This document shows positions 22,502-34,741 of a stretch of 64,000 nt of DNA, in pieces (position 1 is the first letter of the stretch; every line of letters begins with the position of its first letter). The DNA lies in contig JAUZTG010000042.1 of the NCBI GenBank assembly GCA_030734395.1, positions 1,984,001 to 2,048,000 on the forward strand, in the 5' to 3' direction. Source of the DNA: Sarocladium kiliense (lineage: Eukaryota; Ascomycota; Sordariomycetes; Hypocreales; Sarocladiaceae). The notes under the pieces were generated by a model. The model was not told where the DNA came from. It saw only the letters and a list, made by a program, of their open reading frames with translations, and searched no databases. Made by a program: the position numbers and the translations under genes.

Positions 22502-25363
22502 CTTCACCTGACTATCGGTGCTCTACTCTCGCCTGAGGTTTGAAGGTGTCAAGAAGTGAAGTAGGGGGAGAATCTCGTGGGCTGAAAGAAAAAGGCAGAA
22601 GCAGGGGTCGTGGTGAGGTTACATTGCCGCTGTAGTTAATCGAGCTATAACATCTCAGTTCTTGTAAGCTCGCATTTGTGGGTATCGAGGACAGGAACGT
22701 CTCTCGTCTTAGCCAGAGCTTGTGGACAGCGAGCATGCTAAGGTCCCCAAGTATGTCGAAAGCTATCAATATGCCATCATTCCTGTCTCTGGCTTCCCGA
22801 GCTCAGACACAGTGAGAAGCTCAAGGGTCAATTTACCTGAAGCTGTTGTGGTTGTGAATTAATCTAGGGTAAGTAGGTCAGCGGTCTGTAAAGGGGTTCT
22901 CAGTGGCTGTTATCTGAGGTACACCTCAAAACCAGATGTTTAAGTCCGGACACGCTGTTGCTGACTCTACAAATCACGATCTGGTTTAATGCATTGCTGT
23001 CACTGTTGTATTCAAAGCGAATGGCAGACAATGCTCCTACATTTCCTTGTGGCAATAGACGGAATATGCGACAATCTTACACGACCCGTCTGCCTATACA
23101 AAACGACCTATCCGTCTTAAAACCTTCAAATTATGGAAATGTCATCGAGGGTCAGCGTCAAGAGTGAGCTGAGAACTCAATCTCATGATCTCACATATGC
23201 GAGCCAATGCACGCCAGCAAGATCGCATTGAACAAGCGAAACCCAATTGTCCGCTGGCCCAGAGACATTGGTCTCAGCCCTCACCGCTGCTCTCTCTAAG
23301 CCGATAGCTGTGCTTGGTCGTCACGAGCTGGACATGCGCGCTACGGACTTGTGCATGTGAGACTCTGTCTTACGACGCCACATGACCTGCATAATCACGC
23401 GGATTCTCGTGCAGATTAACAGGCGAGCTGTATGCATAGCTTCACACGCGCAGCTGACAAGACTTCGGCTTGCATATAACCTCAGGAGCTGTCCTCCCTG
23501 TATTTGAAACATGGCAACAGTCAAGGCCGCAAGCCCCTGAATAGGTTGGACTGAGATGCCTTAGATTCACAATCCAACAGCCATCCCATCAGGAGTCGAA
23601 AACTTTGCGAGTCATTCATGCGCCACGGGTAGTCTGCCTGCGCCACAGTTGGGGTGAGCCCCATCCCTCATCTCTTCTCCAATGGCGTCCCTTGCGTTGA
23701 CGGCAGACAGCATCACATAGCCAAGACAATGTCTTCGAGGGCCAGGCTGAATCTAATGCGCCAATCTGTTGCGATGATGCGCATCATCGTCAGCTAGCAT
23801 TTATTCCTCGATGCTTCAACATCTATTGCGCAGAGGGAGGGACTCTTGGCAGCTCGCGAACGGATTTCCCACCGTCGCGGGGCTCTGTACCTAAGGTACG
23901 ATACCTTGCCTAGGATGATGAGGGGGGCAAAATTGTCAACACTGTGTTGCCTGGAGTACGAGAACGGGCAATCACAGTGCGAGCGCCATTGAAACTGTGA
24001 CCCCCTTCTGCCCTGGAAACAAGTGTTTTGGCAGCGGAAGGCACGCAATAGAGGGGCAACAAGGGGCCGATCCCCGCTAAAAGCTGCCCCTAATGAGAGG
24101 GCATCCGAACTCTCCAGGCCACTGGAGCTGCCTGATCACCGTGGGCACCACATTTAGTGAACCCTTATTTGAGCTGGTTCTAGTACGCTATACTGCCTAA
24201 GGCACGGTACGACTGCCTATACCCACGGCGACACTACCTAAGTAAATGCCCCTGTACCTGACGGGCTCAGTCCCAGGGTTTTTCTCCCACGCTGTGCAGG
24301 TTGCTGTGTACTGCGCTTGCATCGTTGTGCCTGCCTAACTTTTGCCTTGTGCTGCATACTGGCATTATCTGAGGTACCGTACGGAGTACCTGGTGGTCGT
24401 TCTCCCTTTTTCTCCTGGCTGCCTCTCCTCGTTTCCTCCTTTGCTTCAGCCCATCTCCTCACCTTCATCGTCACCCAGGTCATCCTCATCGGCGACACCC
24501 TACGCGGCTTCGTCCAATCCAACTCATACCGTTGCCCTTGCCAGCTGGAGGTTGGGCTGCTTTCGACGAAAGAGGGCTGCTGGCTCCAAAGCCCACCACC
24601 AACCACAGACCACCTACAGCCACCACCACCACCACAACCGTCACCCCCATCCACCCACCCCAGTGCCGCTATTTTTTTCCTCCCGCCCTCTTCGTTCCGG
24701 CACAAACAATCCTGTCTGTCCACAGCTGCTCTGGTATCCTGCTGCTGCTCTCGTTGCCACCACCAAGCAGCCTCACCTCACCTCACCCTCCTCCATCCCA
24801 CCGCCTCCGCCCCGTGCCCCGACCTCGTTGGCCAACACACCTTGCCAGCTTCGTCCACTCACCGTCCTCGGGAGCCTCGCCTTGCTCGTATCCTCCTGCC
24901 ACTTCGCCGCGTCACTTGCTCGCAGCGAGGCAATCCAGTGACACTGGCACTATTTCGCCGGAACCCTCTCATCCGACCCGCAGACTCAGCTACCCCGTCT
25001 CGATCGATTTTTGACGACCCTGCGCACGGTCAAAATACGCTCACGATTTACGCCTGCGACGACAAACAGAGAGATCCCGTCGCTCCGACTTCTCTTGGCT
25101 TGAAGAAAAGTCTTGTTTCTTTGACGACCTGACGACATCATCATCATTCACGATCGCTCATAGATTTAGCAACGCTCTTTGAATGCCATCAACTCTGAGC
25201 CTGAGCTCCGTATACCCACGAGACGATTGTGCGGCCTTCTTGTCAGCTGCTTGAACCCCAGCGGACTCCTTTATACGTTATTCTCTCCTCTCCGACCTTC
25301 GACGAGCGCAGCGGCGGCCAGTGAGTCTTCGACTTATTTGCCTCGCGCCTCGATCATTTGATC
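22502..25363. other. Gene-poor interval and long leader of the RRM/R3H gene
   Basis: 2.9 kb between divergent genes. The right 1 kb (24400-25363) is strongly C/T-biased with many CACC/CCAC runs and reads like the promoter and long 5' leader of the RNA-binding protein. The open frames there (such as 24317-25132) are low-complexity Pro/Ser translations of that bias. 23880-24390 holds several short palindromes around GTACC (listed separately). No gene recognised. Confidence 0.5.
23887..24390. repeat. Cluster of short palindromes of the GTACC/AGGTAC type
   Basis: GTACCTAAGGTAC at 23887-23899 is a perfect 13-nt palindrome. It overlaps AAGGTA-CGA-TACCTT at 23893-23907. GCCTAAGGC is at 24195-24203. 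CCGTACGG (24377-24384) sits inside a GGTAC...GTACC pair (24373-24390). All four lie within about 500 bp. They may be remnants of a dispersed short element or regulatory sites. Confidence 0.6.
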
Positions 25364-27380
25364 ATGTCGCAACAACCCCACGACCTCGGTTACCTTGACT
25401 ATAACGCAGGGCCTAATCGCTCGCCCAGCTCGTCCCGACCCAACTATGGCGGCTCTGCTTTCGGTGCAGGCATGTCCTTGCCCCGTCAGGCTCAGCGCCC
25501 CTTCGACACTCCCCTAGGCTCGTCTGCTCTATATCCTTCCGATCGTGCTCCTGGCGGCTATAACCCACGTGCGATGGATAACATGACGCCCACAGGGGGC
25601 ATGCCGGGCTACATGATGGACGCAAACCAGCAGGCATGGAACTACAACTCTTCAGGAGTGGCCACGGTCAACGGTGCTGTTAACGGACCCAATCGTCAAC
25701 GGAGCATCAACCGACGGGCTGCGATACCACAGGTTGGTCAAACCATGACATTTCATCTTACGGAGCCGACCCCAGTGCTGACTGAATATTACTCTAGAAC
25801 TGGACTGACCATAACGGCATGGGTATGCCGAACAACCTGCAGCCTTTCCCAGGTTCGATGAACGGTGGCCACATGGGTAACGGAGGGCTTCGCGTTGAAC
25901 ATCCTGGTACCCACGGCTCACCTGGCGACATGCGTTCCACGGGCTCCGACTCCGAGCAGCTCATCCCTACCGCCATTGTCATTAAGAATATCCCCTTTGC
26001 TGTTCGAAAGGAGATGCTAGCATCCCTGATGCTCGACATGGCTCTTCCCCAGCCTTACGCTTTTAACTACCACTTCGACAACGGAGTCTTCCGTGGTTTA
26101 GCATTTGCCAACTTTCAATCGGCAGAGGACACACGCATGGTCATCGATGCAATGAACGGCATGGACGTGCAAGGAAGGAAGCTCCGTGTCGAATACAAGA
26201 AGATGCTGCCAGAGGCTGAACGTGAACGTATTGAGCGCGAGAAGCGTGAGCGCCGTGGCCAGCTGGAAGAACAACACAGAGGCCCTATGCTGCATCAGCA
26301 AAGCTCCATCCAGTCGTTGAGCAGCGTTTCACAAAGCCAGCAAGGGAGGGGGGGTATCTCCCACCTTGGTAGGTCTATTCCACCCCTCAAGCTTGGGTAT
26401 CACGCACTGACTGGCCTGATCAGGTGACGTTGACTTGAATGACCCTGTTACTCTCGAATACTATACTGAACTCGTAATGTTCCGTCGAGACGACTCACGC
26501 GAGATCCTGGTCTTTCCTCCGGGCATCGCTCCTGAGCATCGCCGTTCAATTCATATCCTTGCTCACCACATGGGGTTGGAGCACCAGTCCATCGGCGAAG
26601 CCGACTCACGACAGCTCACTGTCTTGAAGCGACAGCAGCCTTCCCCGACGGTGAACGCTCACAATGCCAGCTCTAACCCGCTGGATAAGCACAACCGTGG
26701 TCTCAGTCGCGCAGCGACATTCGACTTTGCAGCGGATCGCGAATCGCGTGCTGCTAGCAGCAACTACTCCCAGGTCATGGGCCGGCAGGGACCGACATTG
26801 GAGCTCCCTGGCAGTCCCGATGGTGCTGGAATCCCCAACAACCTACGAGCGGCTAAGAGCTTCGCCGATCTTCGGTCCTTCACGCCAAGCCCATCACAGG
26901 CGTCTTCTAGCTATCTCACCCCTGGTACTGGTATGAGCATGGGACCTGTCTCCACAGCGAGGTTCAATGAATATATGGGAGCGGGAAGTCAGGGTTCCAT
27001 GCCTGGTAACCCTGGCACACCAGGTCCTAAAAGCGATAATCCTCTGATCAGTGGTCTCAGCGGCCTCAGCCTGGGCTCTTACGAATCCAACACTTTGCAA
27101 GCTCAACCACGGAACGCTCCCGGAGCTATTGGCAGTCAGCGTCCTGGTGCAAACACCAGCAATCCCAAAGGTGCTCCTGATCGCCAGCCGCGTGGACCTG
27201 AATGGGAGAACTCTGCAGGATTCGGCCCTCGCGGCCGTTCCAACGGACATATGCCTCGTGGCAGTGGTGAGTAAACCCCTGCCCGACGCACGCAGACTTG
27301 TGCCTGATTCTTTGATAGACTCGTCGGACAACGGCGCCCGAGTGGCTACGAGCTCGACTAGCGCCTCTCGGTACCACTGA
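25364..27380 (+). CDS. RRM + R3H RNA-binding protein (Pin4/Cip2-like)
   Basis: Cytoplasmic RNA-binding regulator of the S. cerevisiae Pin4 / S. pombe Cip1-Cip2 type. Exons 25364-25732, 25798-26368, 26424-27266 and 27319-27380; 614 aa. After a disordered Gly/Pro/Asn/Met-rich N-terminus, one RRM (about residues 150-235) has RNP2 AIVIKNIPF and RNP1 RGLAFANF. A basic helix rich in ERERIEREKRERR follows. The R3H domain (about 325-375) spans SREILVFPPG to HHMGLEHQS. The tail is disordered, Ser/Gly/Pro-rich with several SP/TP sites. All introns have canonical ends; the second has a CTGAC branch point. The ATG lies after a TTG-led extension and is the first in frame. RRM followed directly by R3H is diagnostic for this group; the mRNA targets are unknown. 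Confidence 0.9.
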
Positions 27381-28710
27381 ACACACCCTGGTCAGGCTCG
27401 GCATCGTCTCTCTTAGCAAGGGATGATAGTTGGCAGGGACGCAATACCAAGTCATGAATCATGCTTTATGACCGGGCTTATTCTCCGGGTCAGAGAGGAG
27501 AAAAAAAAACACAAAACCACCTACAGACTTGTAATAATGGTTTCTTTGGCATTTGACATCTTTTTATCTACGGTATAACGATCCTGGAAACGTACGCACA
27601 TATTGGTTCAAAGGGTCTGACGACTTGAATGCGGATATCACACGGTTGGGGCAACCCTACGAATTGATGGACCGACACGGGCAATACCCTTGTTCGAATG
27701 GAGATGAGATATGAAAGAGTAGTTGATTGGAGAGAGAGAAGAAGTGATTGGTGAACGGACTGTGTAGCAATATTTATCAACACAATGGAGACGACGCAAA
27801 GGACGAGGACGCTCTGGCCCCGCGCGTTCCTGACGTGCTTGGATGTATTTCGACATGATCCACGACCAAATAACGATGACGACCGCGATGCACGAGAAAA
27901 CGTCCCCGACTGGTGGACACGTCTGTCGCAATCGCAAAGATCGTGTGTCCATTGTTGGCTCCTTTCGTTAGAGGCCATGGCTGCTCCACGTGAGCATGGA
28001 CACTTGGTCGGCGCACGCGCAGACTGGCTGCCCGGGATATGACCGTGATGACACCTTTTGATGTGCAGGCATTTTGCATCATGGAGCGGCTGAAAAAGGA
28101 GGAAAGAAAGCAAGAAAGATCAAGCAAAGCGAAGCAAGTTGGTGAAGTATCTGCGCATGCCGCTGGTTTGGGGGGGGGTGACGCTGAGATCGTTTTCATT
28201 GAGCAGAGATGAGGAGGAGGTACTGTTGTGCTGCCTTAAGTTTATCATGGTTTAGTTGTCATTCGTGCTTCAAGGGGAAGGGGGAGGAGAGAGCTTTGTG
28301 ATCTGTTGAGACAATGAATGAGAATCTGCTTGAATGCTTTTTTTTAAACATCTGCCTTCGTCATTTCGCGCAAAGAGAAATCCGTCAGACCATAATGTGA
28401 GTTACTGGAGCGACGTTGTGCTTCCAAAGCATTTATGCTATGAGAGCTCGAAGGCGAGGGCTGTGTTCCTACATTTGGATCATACTAGAATGATGCCGTT
28501 AGACGTGTACGAGTCCTGGCACCGAGAAGATGCTAAATCTGCCCCGAAATCCGTCTAAGAAAGTCGTAATATTCTGCAACCTCATGAACTACCTAAGTAC
28601 ATTATGCATCCAAAGCCATAAAAAGTCAAGAAAGAAACAGGTTCCCAGAAAAGCTCGCCTGCTGCAGTGTGTCCATGATATCAATCTCAAAATAATCAAA
28701 CGCTCAGACT
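27381..28710. other. Convergent 3' flanks
   Basis: 1.3 kb between the RRM/R3H gene and a convergent minus-strand gene. It has an A9 run near 27490 and a G9 run at 28170-28178. Overlapping frames of 104-181 codons on the minus strand (27568-28199) lie in three frames at once, with no recognisable motif. I read it as 3' UTR or noncoding DNA. Confidence 0.5.
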
Positions 28711-31566
28711 TCAAAGTTCTCGGTCATCCTCCTCAATGTCATCCTCCAAGTCCACAGTTTCGTCAACTTGCGAATCTGCTTCTTCCTGAATCTCGATCTC
28801 GTCATCGAGAGATTCGGTCTCCTGGCTTGGGACACTTGGAGCATCAAAAGACGATCCCTCAACAACGGACTCCGTCTCAACAGCGGTGAAAGTCTGCGTC
28901 ACTGTGGCTGTTTCGACGGCTGTCTCTGTAACGGTCTCAACGATGCGAACAACCTCCCGTGAAACGCTGACGCTTGCGCTATCAGCCTGAGCCTGGCTCA
29001 AGGAACATGGGTCGGCCGAGCTCTCTTCTACTGCTGAGGCTGAAGCCGGTTCAACTTCAACGACAGAAGACTGCACGGGTACGTCCACCGCAGCTACAGT
29101 CTCCTCAAGAGCAACAGTAGGCACCTCCTGCGGCGTATAGGTTGCATCCCTCCTCTCTATCAGCTTTTCGATATCTCTCGCAGCATCGGCACTGTTGGCG
29201 CTGCTTGCGCCGCCCTTCAAAGCTAGGAAAGCAACCAGCAAGCCCATCACAAGAATCACCACATTCTTGCTGTCCTGCATCAGCACGCGAACGGATTCGA
29301 GAAGTAGTTCCGGCAGGGATGCGCTCTTATACGCTTGTGCTGCACGGGCGCGCTCCTGGCGTCGCTCAAATGCTTCCACAGATGGAGATGGGGGTGAAGC
29401 GTGTGGTGTGAAGTCCGGATCAGGGGAGTCGGGTTCTGGGTGCGTAGCAGGTGAAGTGTTACCGTAGATCTCACGGAGACGCTCCTCGTCACGAAGACGA
29501 CGAGCTTCGTCGGGGTTCGGCAGAGGGATGTTGCTCTCGGGACTATGCTCATGAAGCGGCTCCTGTTCTTGCTCTGGTTGCTCATCAAGATAGCTTGGCT
29601 CCTCGACCACCATAGCAGCCTGGTCGTGATCCTCATGCTCATCATAAACTTGCTCTTGGGCAAGTGAATGACGCAGCTCCACAGCGTGTTCCTCATCAAG
29701 TCTGCGCTCTTGCTCAGCCTGAAGCTTTGAGAGTTCGTGTTGCACACTCAGCTCGACCAGTGGCTCGATCTCGACGTCGACACGTTCCATTTCCTTCCAG
29801 CAAGTGTCCCATGCTCCGGCTTTCATCAGGCCGTTACTAGCGTAGACCTTGACTCGGAAAACCTTTCCAGCACCAAGAGAGTCATAGCGAATATCGGAGC
29901 GACAGGTGGTGCACCAATGTGTCTTGCCTCCAGCAGAATGAACGATGAAATTGGTATCCTCATCGTCAAAGTCCTCATCGCTCTCAACGTCGTCCAGGAT
30001 AGACATATCATTGGCGGGTCCCAGGTAGTGTCCGCACTCCAAGATCCTTGCACGTCGTCTCAAAGGCAACTCCAAGGCCTCGAGCAGCCGTTCCTCCAGC
30101 ACCTCGTAGTCGTTCTGGGGATGTGGCAGGAGGATTCCTCTCTCACACGTTGTGTCACCCATCCGGTCTTGCAGCTGTCTCCAAGCATCGATGAGGTTTC
30201 TGCCATCAGGGCTCAGCTCGTCATCATGTGCATTATCCAGGACGTCGGCCCAGGCCCACCGGAGAGGCAACAGGGTGACATGGAGTAGAACCAATGGAGG
30301 TGTGTTCCTCCTGAACCGGGGCGGGGTCTTCTTTGGCGAGTACTGAGCCGAGATACCAGGCGATCCCAGGCGAGAGACTGTTGGCAGGGGCGTGCGACGA
30401 CTGGAACGCGGTGATCCAAAGACAGATGCAGGAGGGGATGACATCTGCATAGCCTTGACTGAAGACGGAGACCTAAAAGCCGGTCGAGGTGTGCCTCTCA
30501 TTGTGGGGATGAAATCCTCCTCATCGTCCTCATACTGTGAGAAGCCTGACACCCCAGACATACGGGGCGATTGTGTTTTTGACCGGCGTGTCACGTTGTC
30601 GTCAAACTTGCGAACGTCTGCATCTGAAGCTGCTGCATCTGATGCGGAACCCACTGAGCTCCTCGGACTGTGGTCACTGAACACATCATCCTCATTCTCA
30701 TGATGTGAGCTGCTGTCTGCTCCTTCATCAGCAGAGCGAGTTTGTTCTGCTTCGTGGACGCTTCCAGAGGATCGACGACTCTCAGTCATGCTATATGCCT
30801 CGGAGTTGCGAGTTCTCTCGACAGTCTCGGTGTCTGAGATGAAGCTTGCATCATCTTCACCAATACTCTGAAGGTCCTGGCCTTGCTCGATTTGTGCGAC
30901 GATATCCCGGGCTGCTGCGTGGATGAGGGCTTCGGTACGACCAGAAGCCCGGCGAGGGGACGATACGGCTGAGGTGGTTGACTGCTGAGACTCCCTGCGG
31001 GATGTTGGCTCTGGAGTCTTTAGGCATATCTCGGTAGTCTCTTCGTTCTCGACAGACAGCGTTGTAGCGTCATGGGCTTCGTGATCGTCTGCCCCGATAA
31101 GGCTTTCGCCCTCAATGGATTGCATGATGACTCCGTCTGCATCACCCTCTGCAGAAATTGTAGAAGCTTCCTGTTCATCTGTAGACACGATTGACTCCTC
31201 CAAATGCTCGTTCTCTGATATGATTGACAAATCCTCTGTTGGAACCTCGTCGTCCGCCTTGGGGGTGTCAGCGTCCTGTACAGCCGACGTCCACTGGCTC
31301 TCAGTTCCATCTTGCTCTTGCTCCTCCTCTTTGCTCAGGATAGACTCTTCGGCTGGGGTTTCAGGGTCGAGTGCCTGGTCAAGATGTTCTCGAATTTGGT
31401 TCTCCAGCTCCTCGATAGCATCTGCCTGACTCGTTCCCTCGTTGGGAAGACTGTCTCTCCCGCTCATGGCGAAGTCGTCTTCCGCTTCGTCTCGGGGTGC
31501 ACTCATACAGGATGGATCCACGTGAATCTCGAAATCGATTTCTTCGGGCTTTGGCCGTCGGGGCAT
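28711..31566 (-). CDS. Conserved fungal acidic protein with one predicted membrane segment, 951 aa
   Basis: Single uninterrupted exon from ATG 31566. I do not recognise a named family. Residues 1-400 are acidic, Ser/Glu-rich and disordered. A folded part from about 425 to 600 contains PLRWAWADVLDN, an ILECGHYLGP segment near 510 and a THWCTTCRSDIRY segment (C-x2-C) near 550. A Glu/Gln-rich coiled-coil stretch spans about 605-700. A hydrophobic helix NVVILVMGLLVAFLAL at about 768-785 is a likely single membrane anchor. The tail of about 165 residues is very acidic, with Val/Thr/Glu repeats. There is no signal peptide, so the N-terminus is probably cytosolic or nuclear, giving an organelle- or nuclear-envelope-type topology (inference). 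The MPRRPKPEEIDFE start looks like a short linear motif. Confidence 0.85.
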   Translation of the reverse strand: MPRRPKPEEIDFEIHVDPSCMSAPRDEAEDDFAMSGRDSLPNEGTSQADAIEELENQIREHLDQALDPETPAEESILSKEEEQEQDGTESQWTSAVQDADTPKADDEVPTEDLSIISENEHLEESIVSTDEQEASTISAEGDADGVIMQSIEGESLIGADDHEAHDATTLSVENEETTEICLKTPEPTSRRESQQSTTSAVSSPRRASGRTEALIHAAARDIVAQIEQGQDLQSIGEDDASFISDTETVERTRNSEAYSMTESRRSSGSVHEAEQTRSADEGADSSSHHENEDDVFSDHSPRSSVGSASDAAASDADVRKFDDNVTRRSKTQSPRMSGVSGFSQYEDDEEDFIPTMRGTPRPAFRSPSSVKAMQMSSPPASVFGSPRSSRRTPLPTVSRLGSPGISAQYSPKKTPPRFRRNTPPLVLLHVTLLPLRWAWADVLDNAHDDELSPDGRNLIDAWRQLQDRMGDTTCERGILLPHPQNDYEVLEERLLEALELPLRRRARILECGHYLGPANDMSILDDVESDEDFDDEDTNFIVHSAGGKTHWCTTCRSDIRYDSLGAGKVFRVKVYASNGLMKAGAWDTCWKEMERVDVEIEPLVELSVQHELSKLQAEQERRLDEEHAVELRHSLAQEQVYDEHEDHDQAAMVVEEPSYLDEQPEQEQEPLHEHSPESNIPLPNPDEARRLRDEERLREIYGNTSPATHPEPDSPDPDFTPHASPPSPSVEAFERRQERARAAQAYKSASLPELLLESVRVLMQDSKNVVILVMGLLVAFLALKGGASSANSADAARDIEKLIERRDATYTPQEVPTVALEETVAAVDVPVQSSVVEVEPASASAVEESSADPCSLSQAQADSASVSVSREVVRIVETVTETAVETATVTQTFTAVETESVVEGSSFDAPSVPSQETESLDDEIEIQEEADSQVDETVDLEDDIEEDDREL

Positions 31567-32226
31567 TTAGACTTTGGGTATAATATGGTCGGAAGGGAAG
31601 AAAGAGAAGGCAAACAAGCTTCGAGGCTGGGTGGCTGGCAGTAAACGCCTAGAAGCTGGGTAAACAAACAACGTGTGCAACAGTGGCAAGACTTGGAAGG
31701 ATAATTGACTTTCTGTGCGGACTTGACTCTGGACAGCAGGGAAGATCGCTGCCGGATGTGTGACGTGGTGCTCTGCTGGCGAGGTCGGCGGTCGTGGTTG
31801 GTGGTTGGTTGAGGTGGGCAACCAGCCTAGAGCTGCTTTGTTTACGGTCGTTGCCGGGCAGCGGGCCATGTCAGGATCCCTGCCCATGATGCACCATGCA
31901 GCGCAACTCGAACAATCGAAGCAAGGCTCGCTTCTTTTCGAGGAAAGAAAAACGACGACCAGTTTACTCAAGTGTTCCTCGTCTTGATCTGATAGTCACA
32001 GGATTCCCATATCTGCCCCGCACGGCAAGTGATTGCTCAACCGAGACCTGGGGTCTATCCGCATTCCACGGTCTGTCGAATACCAGTCAGTACCACGTCG
32101 GCGGACTACGGCATCTTCATGCGCAGAGCTGTGAATTGTCTTTGTTCGGGGAATCTGGAGGAGCATAAAGGTACAAAAATTATACAATGAGACCGGCCTG
32201 CCTCTCAAAGCTTCTTACATCGGTGT
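31567..32226. other. Intergenic between two minus-strand genes
   Basis: 660 bp holding the promoter and leader of the 951-aa gene and the 3' flank of the hydrolase gene. No coding or repeat signal seen. Confidence 0.5.
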
Positions 32227-33332
32227 TCACGCCCAGGACCATCCAAATTCTCTGTAGACGTCTTTCAACAACGCGAGGGCTGGGTCGAAAGCCCGTGCCT
32301 TGATCGTCTTGCTGACGAACAGATCGGGAACTGCGAAAGAGTCAATCATTCGATACGTTTTGTTCTTCCCTTCTGAGACTCACCTTCGAGGTATCCATGG
32401 AAACCCTCTTCTTCCACAACAACTTGCAACCAGTCACCATTTGCATCAGACTGCGCTCCTGCTGTATGCTGTTTCCTCATCCTATCGACGAACTCCATTT
32501 GCTCCGCGACGAGAATGTCGATTGCCGCCACCACCATAAGCATCCGGTCCGGCATTGTGTCTCTCTGGGCGAGGATGGGGTTCAAGCGCGGGTCATTCAA
32601 ATGATCCTTCCTCGCTGCCGCCGGATAGGCGTCGAACAAAGGCATCAGAACGGCTGTTGGGTCTGACTTGGGCATCTTCTCTGACTTGGGTTTCTGCCAA
32701 GGGCTGATCCTCTGGTCCACAACGGCGTAAAACGTGACACAGGCTTTGATGGCTGTCTGAGCTGGTCTGTGGCAACCAGGCTGCTGCATCGCGGCGAGTG
32801 CCAGATTTGCACCGGCTGAGGAGCCACTGATAGTCATGAGAGTCGGATCAGCACCCCAGCGAGCCGTTGCATTATTGTGCAGCCATGCCAGAGTACGGTC
32901 TACGTCGTCGATGGCAGCAGGGAAGACGTTTTCGGGCGCATAGCGGTACGTTATACTCACGACCACCGCGCCCGTCTCTCTTGCGACACGTTCATTGAAG
33001 GAAGCAAAGTTCTCTGGCATGCCGCCAATGAACGCGCCTCCATGAATGTCGACATGCAGTGGCCTTAGTTTCCGCCCATTATTCGCATTGGTGCCTTCAG
33101 ACTTGAAGACCAGCGCCCGGGCGAATGAGCCATCTGGCCCAACAGGGAGATGTTCGACAGTGAATGGCCGAGAGAACAGATATGGTGCTTTGCCGATTGA
33201 GTATGTGAGAAGCACAGTCGGTTGGAGGATAAGCAGACGCCAGCGAAGAGACCAAGATATGCTCGGATTGAAGAGAGCGACGAGCAGAGGGCGGAACCAT
33301 GCTCGCGCTTCACGAACGACGCTAAGAATCAT
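32227..33332 (-). CDS. Alpha/beta hydrolase, hormone-sensitive lipase (HSL) type
   Basis: Carboxylesterase/lipase-like hydrolase of the HSL group. Exons 33332-32384 and 32330-32227; the 53-nt intron (GTGAGT, CGCAG) is phase 1 and extends the protein by 34 codons to the true stop, for 350 aa in all. The oxyanion-hole motif HGGAF is at 97-101 and the nucleophile elbow GSSAG at 170-174 (Ser172). A likely catalytic Asp lies in AAIDILVAEQ, and the His in EEGFHGYLE directly before the intron. The hydrophobic N-terminal 60 residues may be a membrane association region; no clear signal peptide. HSL-type enzymes cleave small esters, so the substrate cannot be predicted. The neighbours give no pathway hint. 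Confidence 0.9.
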
Positions 33333-34741
33333 CGCGAGAGCTATGTAGAGGCGGCGTGAAGATGGAACGATCAGAAATTATGCGACGTGATTCCAGGTGA
33401 AGTTGAGGAATGCGATTAGTGACTCAGGCGGCTTTTTGGTGTCATGTGCGGCTGAACATCACACCGACCACGAGCAGCCAGCGACTGGGTCCGATCCTGA
33501 GGCTGTGAATATATCGCGGGAACAGTCTTCCTGGTCCGACATTGCATAATACTGGTTGAAGTCATGGGTCGCAACTCCTCAGCAGATCTTGTAGATTCGC
33601 TGCAGTGCGACATCGTCAGTTTACAGGGGGGTTTCGCCTCTCGTTACTGCAGCTCGCCACTGTAGTGGTCGTTTCCGCAAGACTCTGCCGGCTTCTCCAT
33701 AAAGACTCAACAGACTTATCGTATAGTGTCGAATCTCAAGTCCATTCCGCTGTAAAGACTGTGACGAAACAAATAGATGATTAATTACATGAAACTTGAT
33801 CAGAGCCTTCCCAGTGTAGATCTCCCTTCTCTCCACAATGCTTGGCCAGGGTTGGAACCAGAGGAGGTAAAACAACAGGAAGGTGAAAAAGTAGTCGTTA
33901 CTATCTTAATTCACTATGAGTGTTCCTATTTCAACTTACTATTGCTATTGCTAAAGCAAGTCCCTTCCCGTTGGAACAGAGTAACTGTCGATCAACTTCC
34001 TTATTCTCATTCTGGTTTTAAGCTTCTTCAGCAAGCCACTTTACCCCTAGCCGAAAGCCCAATCGCGCTGTAAAAGCGCAGCCCTATTTCTACCGGCGGT
34101 GGACATTATTTCTGTGAGTAGAGGCTAGGGACGGGTAGTCTGCGCTATTACGGCTGGCCGTTGGGAGCGATCGGCACGACGCCCAAGGGCCGGAACTATT
34201 GACTTCGGAATGGACTGGCTGATGCATGTCACATTCCAGTCACACGTGCGAAAGAGCGGGAGTGGCTTTTCAATGGTCTGCAATGGCGCTCTGGGGGAAA
34301 AAGGATGGTCTTCAAAGTACGAGAGAATTAACAACTTGTAACAACTTGACTCACCCAGCCAGGAGCCGACTGTTTTGTTTATGCAACGCGGATCTCAGGC
34401 AAATGCTGAAAACTACCAGTAGAAGCTTGCACAGTCGTCATTGGCAATACATTGGACCAGAGAGAGGTCGAATCTCGAATCTTGTCTTGAGCACTGTATG
34501 GTCTTTGTATGTTCATTCCATATTCATATCCCATGCAACATTAAGGCAGATGCTGATCCCATGGTCTTCGTCTGGCCAAACGAGTAGCGACCTTGACGGG
34601 GCTGTTACATATACAATTCAAAACCCTCGATCCAGGGTCCCCAGCTCGTTGAGCGTTCTCGACGGGTCAAGCGAGATCCTCCTCTGATTTTGTCTTGCCA
34701 ATACTCTTCCATCCCAGCACCTTCGCAACGCAACGTCACGC
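33333..34741. other. Gene-free interval with an AT-richer patch
   Basis: 1.4 kb. 33770-34090 is visibly more AT-rich than its surroundings, with runs such as TTGCTATTGCTAA; it could be a decayed repeat, but no terminal repeats or coding remnants were found. The rest is promoter of the hydrolase and 3' flank of the small secreted protein gene. Confidence 0.45.

Noticed and set aside
24317..25132. 271-codon plus-strand frame upstream of the RRM/R3H gene
   Set aside because: Low-complexity Pro/Ser/His translation of a CCACC-rich tract, overlapped by two other long frames on the same strand. It fits a promoter and leader better than a gene.
27568..28199. Minus-strand frames of 181, 140 and 104 codons
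   Set aside because: Three overlapping frames at once, no domain, and located where two genes converge.
33770..34090. AT-richer patch as a RIP-mutated transposon
   Set aside because: Composition shift is modest, and no terminal repeats, target-site duplication or coding remnants were seen.
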